DNA of 7,391 nt from Sulfurimonadaceae bacterium (lineage in GTDB: Bacteria > Campylobacterota > Campylobacteria > Campylobacterales > Sulfurimonadaceae), in NCBI GenBank assembly GCA_030610325.1, contig JAUWRZ010000101.1:1-7391 (forward strand). Direction: 5' to 3'. Position 1 is the stretch's first letter. The number at the start of each line of letters is the position of its first letter. A program made the translations under genes and the position numbers. This document shows positions 6,279-7,391 of this stretch, piece after piece. Under the pieces are notes generated by a model that saw only the letters and a program-made list of their open reading frames with translations, was not told the origin of the DNA and ran no database searches.

Positions 6279-7391
6279 TTACAGCGTACTTCTAAGATGG
6301 ACTTTATCTACCTTGCCATTGGCATTTTTAGGCAGGTGTGCCTGAGTGTGTATGATGTTGGGGATCATATAGGCCGGCAGTGACTCCTGAAGCTCTCTCT
6401 TGATCTCTTTCTCCTTGGTATCATCATCAGTCGCAATAAAAGCGACGATCTTCCCATAACCCGTCTGTACGCGCTCATAAAGTACTGCTGACTGATTGAT
6501 AGAAGAGAGCGTGTTAAGTGCGTTCTCGATCTCTTCGAGCTCAATGCGGTAACCCATGTGTTTGATCTGGTTATCTCTTCTTCCTCTAAACCAGAGCAGT
6601 CCCTGCTCATCTACATGGACAAGATCACCCGTAAGGTACATCTTCTCGACAAATCGCTTCTGTAAAGGATTGGCGATAAATGCCTGATCACTTCGCTTCC
6701 TATCATCATAGTAACCCAAAGCAATATTTGGTCCCAACAAGCAGAGCTCTCCTGTCTCACCGGATCCGACAGTCTTTCCATGCTCATCAAGGATGAGATG
6801 ATCAAAACCTCTGTTGAGCTTACCAAGCGGAGGCAGACCCTCAAGCTCTTCAAAGTCCATCTCTGTGATCTCATAAGACGAGCAGATACAGGTCCCCTCT
6901 GTCGGACCATAGACATTGATGAAGCTTGCACGCAGCGCATATAGGTCATACAGCTTTTTCAACTCGCTTTTAGGGTACCCCTCCCCACCAAATGTAAAGG
7001 TCCTGACACTCTGCATCACCTTCCCATCAAGTACCCGCATGGTAGTAAGATAGATAAGCAGTGACGGGACAGAGAAGAAGATACTGCAGCCAAGCCGATC
7101 GACACTTTTGACCAGATCAAGAGGACGCTTTAAGAGCTCTTTTTTGATAGGAGCAAGAGAAGCTCCGGAGAAGAGTGCCGTATAGAGATCAAAGACAGAG
7201 TTATCAAAATAGAGAGGACGGACCTGTGCAAAGATATCTTCGGGAGTGACACCATAGCGCTCAATACTCCAGCTGAGGAAACTGATGATGTTCGCATGAG
7301 AGACCAGGACACCTTTTGGCATACCCGTCGAACCTGATGTGAACATGATATACGCCGGATCAGAGCCTGTGAGCTCAGTCGTGCTCTGCCG
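6279..7391 (-). CDS. Stand-alone amino-acid adenylation enzyme (ANL superfamily), N-terminus outside window
   Basis: The C-terminal 370 residues of an AMP-forming adenylation enzyme. The frame runs open off the right edge, and the first Met in the window (7346) lies inside core motif A3, so it is not the start. Counting from the edge: A3 YIMFTSGSTGMPKG (14-27), A4 FDNS (62-65), A5 NVYGPTE (159-165), A6 GELCLLGPNIALGY (214-227), A7 YLTGD (252-256), A8 GRRDNQIKHMGYRIELEEIE (270-289) and A10 NGKVDK (358-363) with the catalytic Lys360. All are intact, so the enzyme should be active. The protein ends 7 residues after A10, so no carrier domain is fused. The Asp in A4 is the residue that binds the alpha-amino group in NRPS A domains and DltA, which points to an amino acid substrate. 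With a flippase and glycosyltransferases downstream, I infer it charges a separate carrier protein for aminoacylation of a glycan. A DltA-like D-alanine ligase or a loner NRPS-type enzyme are the alternatives. Confidence 0.9.
   Translation of the reverse strand, partial: RQSTTELTGSDPAYIMFTSGSTGMPKGVLVSHANIISFLSWSIERYGVTPEDIFAQVRPLYFDNSVFDLYTALFSGASLAPIKKELLKRPLDLVKSVDRLGCSIFFSVPSLLIYLTTMRVLDGKVMQSVRTFTFGGEGYPKSELKKLYDLYALRASFINVYGPTEGTCICSSYEITEMDFEELEGLPPLGKLNRGFDHLILDEHGKTVGSGETGELCLLGPNIALGYYDDRKRSDQAFIANPLQKRFVEKMYLTGDLVHVDEQGLLWFRGRRDNQIKHMGYRIELEEIENALNTLSSINQSAVLYERVQTGYGKIVAFIATDDDTKEKEIKRELQESLPAYMIPNIIHTQAHLPKNANGKVDKVHLRSTL

Noticed and set aside
7344..7346. ATG as the start of the adenylation enzyme.
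   Set aside because: It falls inside core motif A3, and the 15 codons upstream to the edge continue a normal A-domain sequence (DPAYI before MFTSGSTG).

Overview
The window looks like bacterial chromosomal DNA from a Gram-negative organism. Coding density is very high, one protein combines a Sec signal with an OmpA-type domain, and there is a surface-polysaccharide locus. The base composition, protein style and the GHTSSEW variant of the OmpA motif fit a Campylobacterota-like genome of the Sulfurimonas/Sulfurovum type. That taxonomic guess is an inference with low confidence, because no rRNA or marker gene is present.

Layout: the left 2.75 kb is on the + strand and holds an ankyrin-repeat protein (42-986, possibly extending past the left edge). 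It is followed after 47 bases by an exported protein with a seven-bladed beta-propeller and a C-terminal OmpA-like domain (1034-2755). The right 4.6 kb is on the - strand and reads as one operon entering from the right. In order of transcription it holds a free-standing amino-acid-type adenylation enzyme (6279 to beyond 7391, start missing), a Wzx/WzxC-like flippase (4794-6239), and two tandem paralogous family 2 glycosyltransferases (3794-4774 and 2757-3746). Gaps in this operon are 19 to 47 bases. The two strands meet tail to tail with one base between the stop codons.

How the genes work together: the - strand operon fits assembly of a cell-surface glycan (O-antigen, capsule or similar). 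The glycosyltransferases would add sugars to a lipid-linked unit on the cytoplasmic face, and the flippase would move the unit across the inner membrane. The adenylation enzyme would activate an amino acid (or similar carboxylate) for attachment to a carrier and then probably to a sugar. The two + strand genes look like a separate unit: a cytoplasmic ankyrin scaffold and an envelope protein of unknown role.

No RNA gene, mobile element, CRISPR array or stretch over 300 bases without a gene was found. I see no clearly new system. The most notable points are the gap-free tandem glycosyltransferase duplication (69% identity counted by hand), the propeller-OmpA fusion with the usual peptidoglycan-contacting Asp replaced by Ser, and the stand-alone adenylation enzyme inside a polysaccharide operon.
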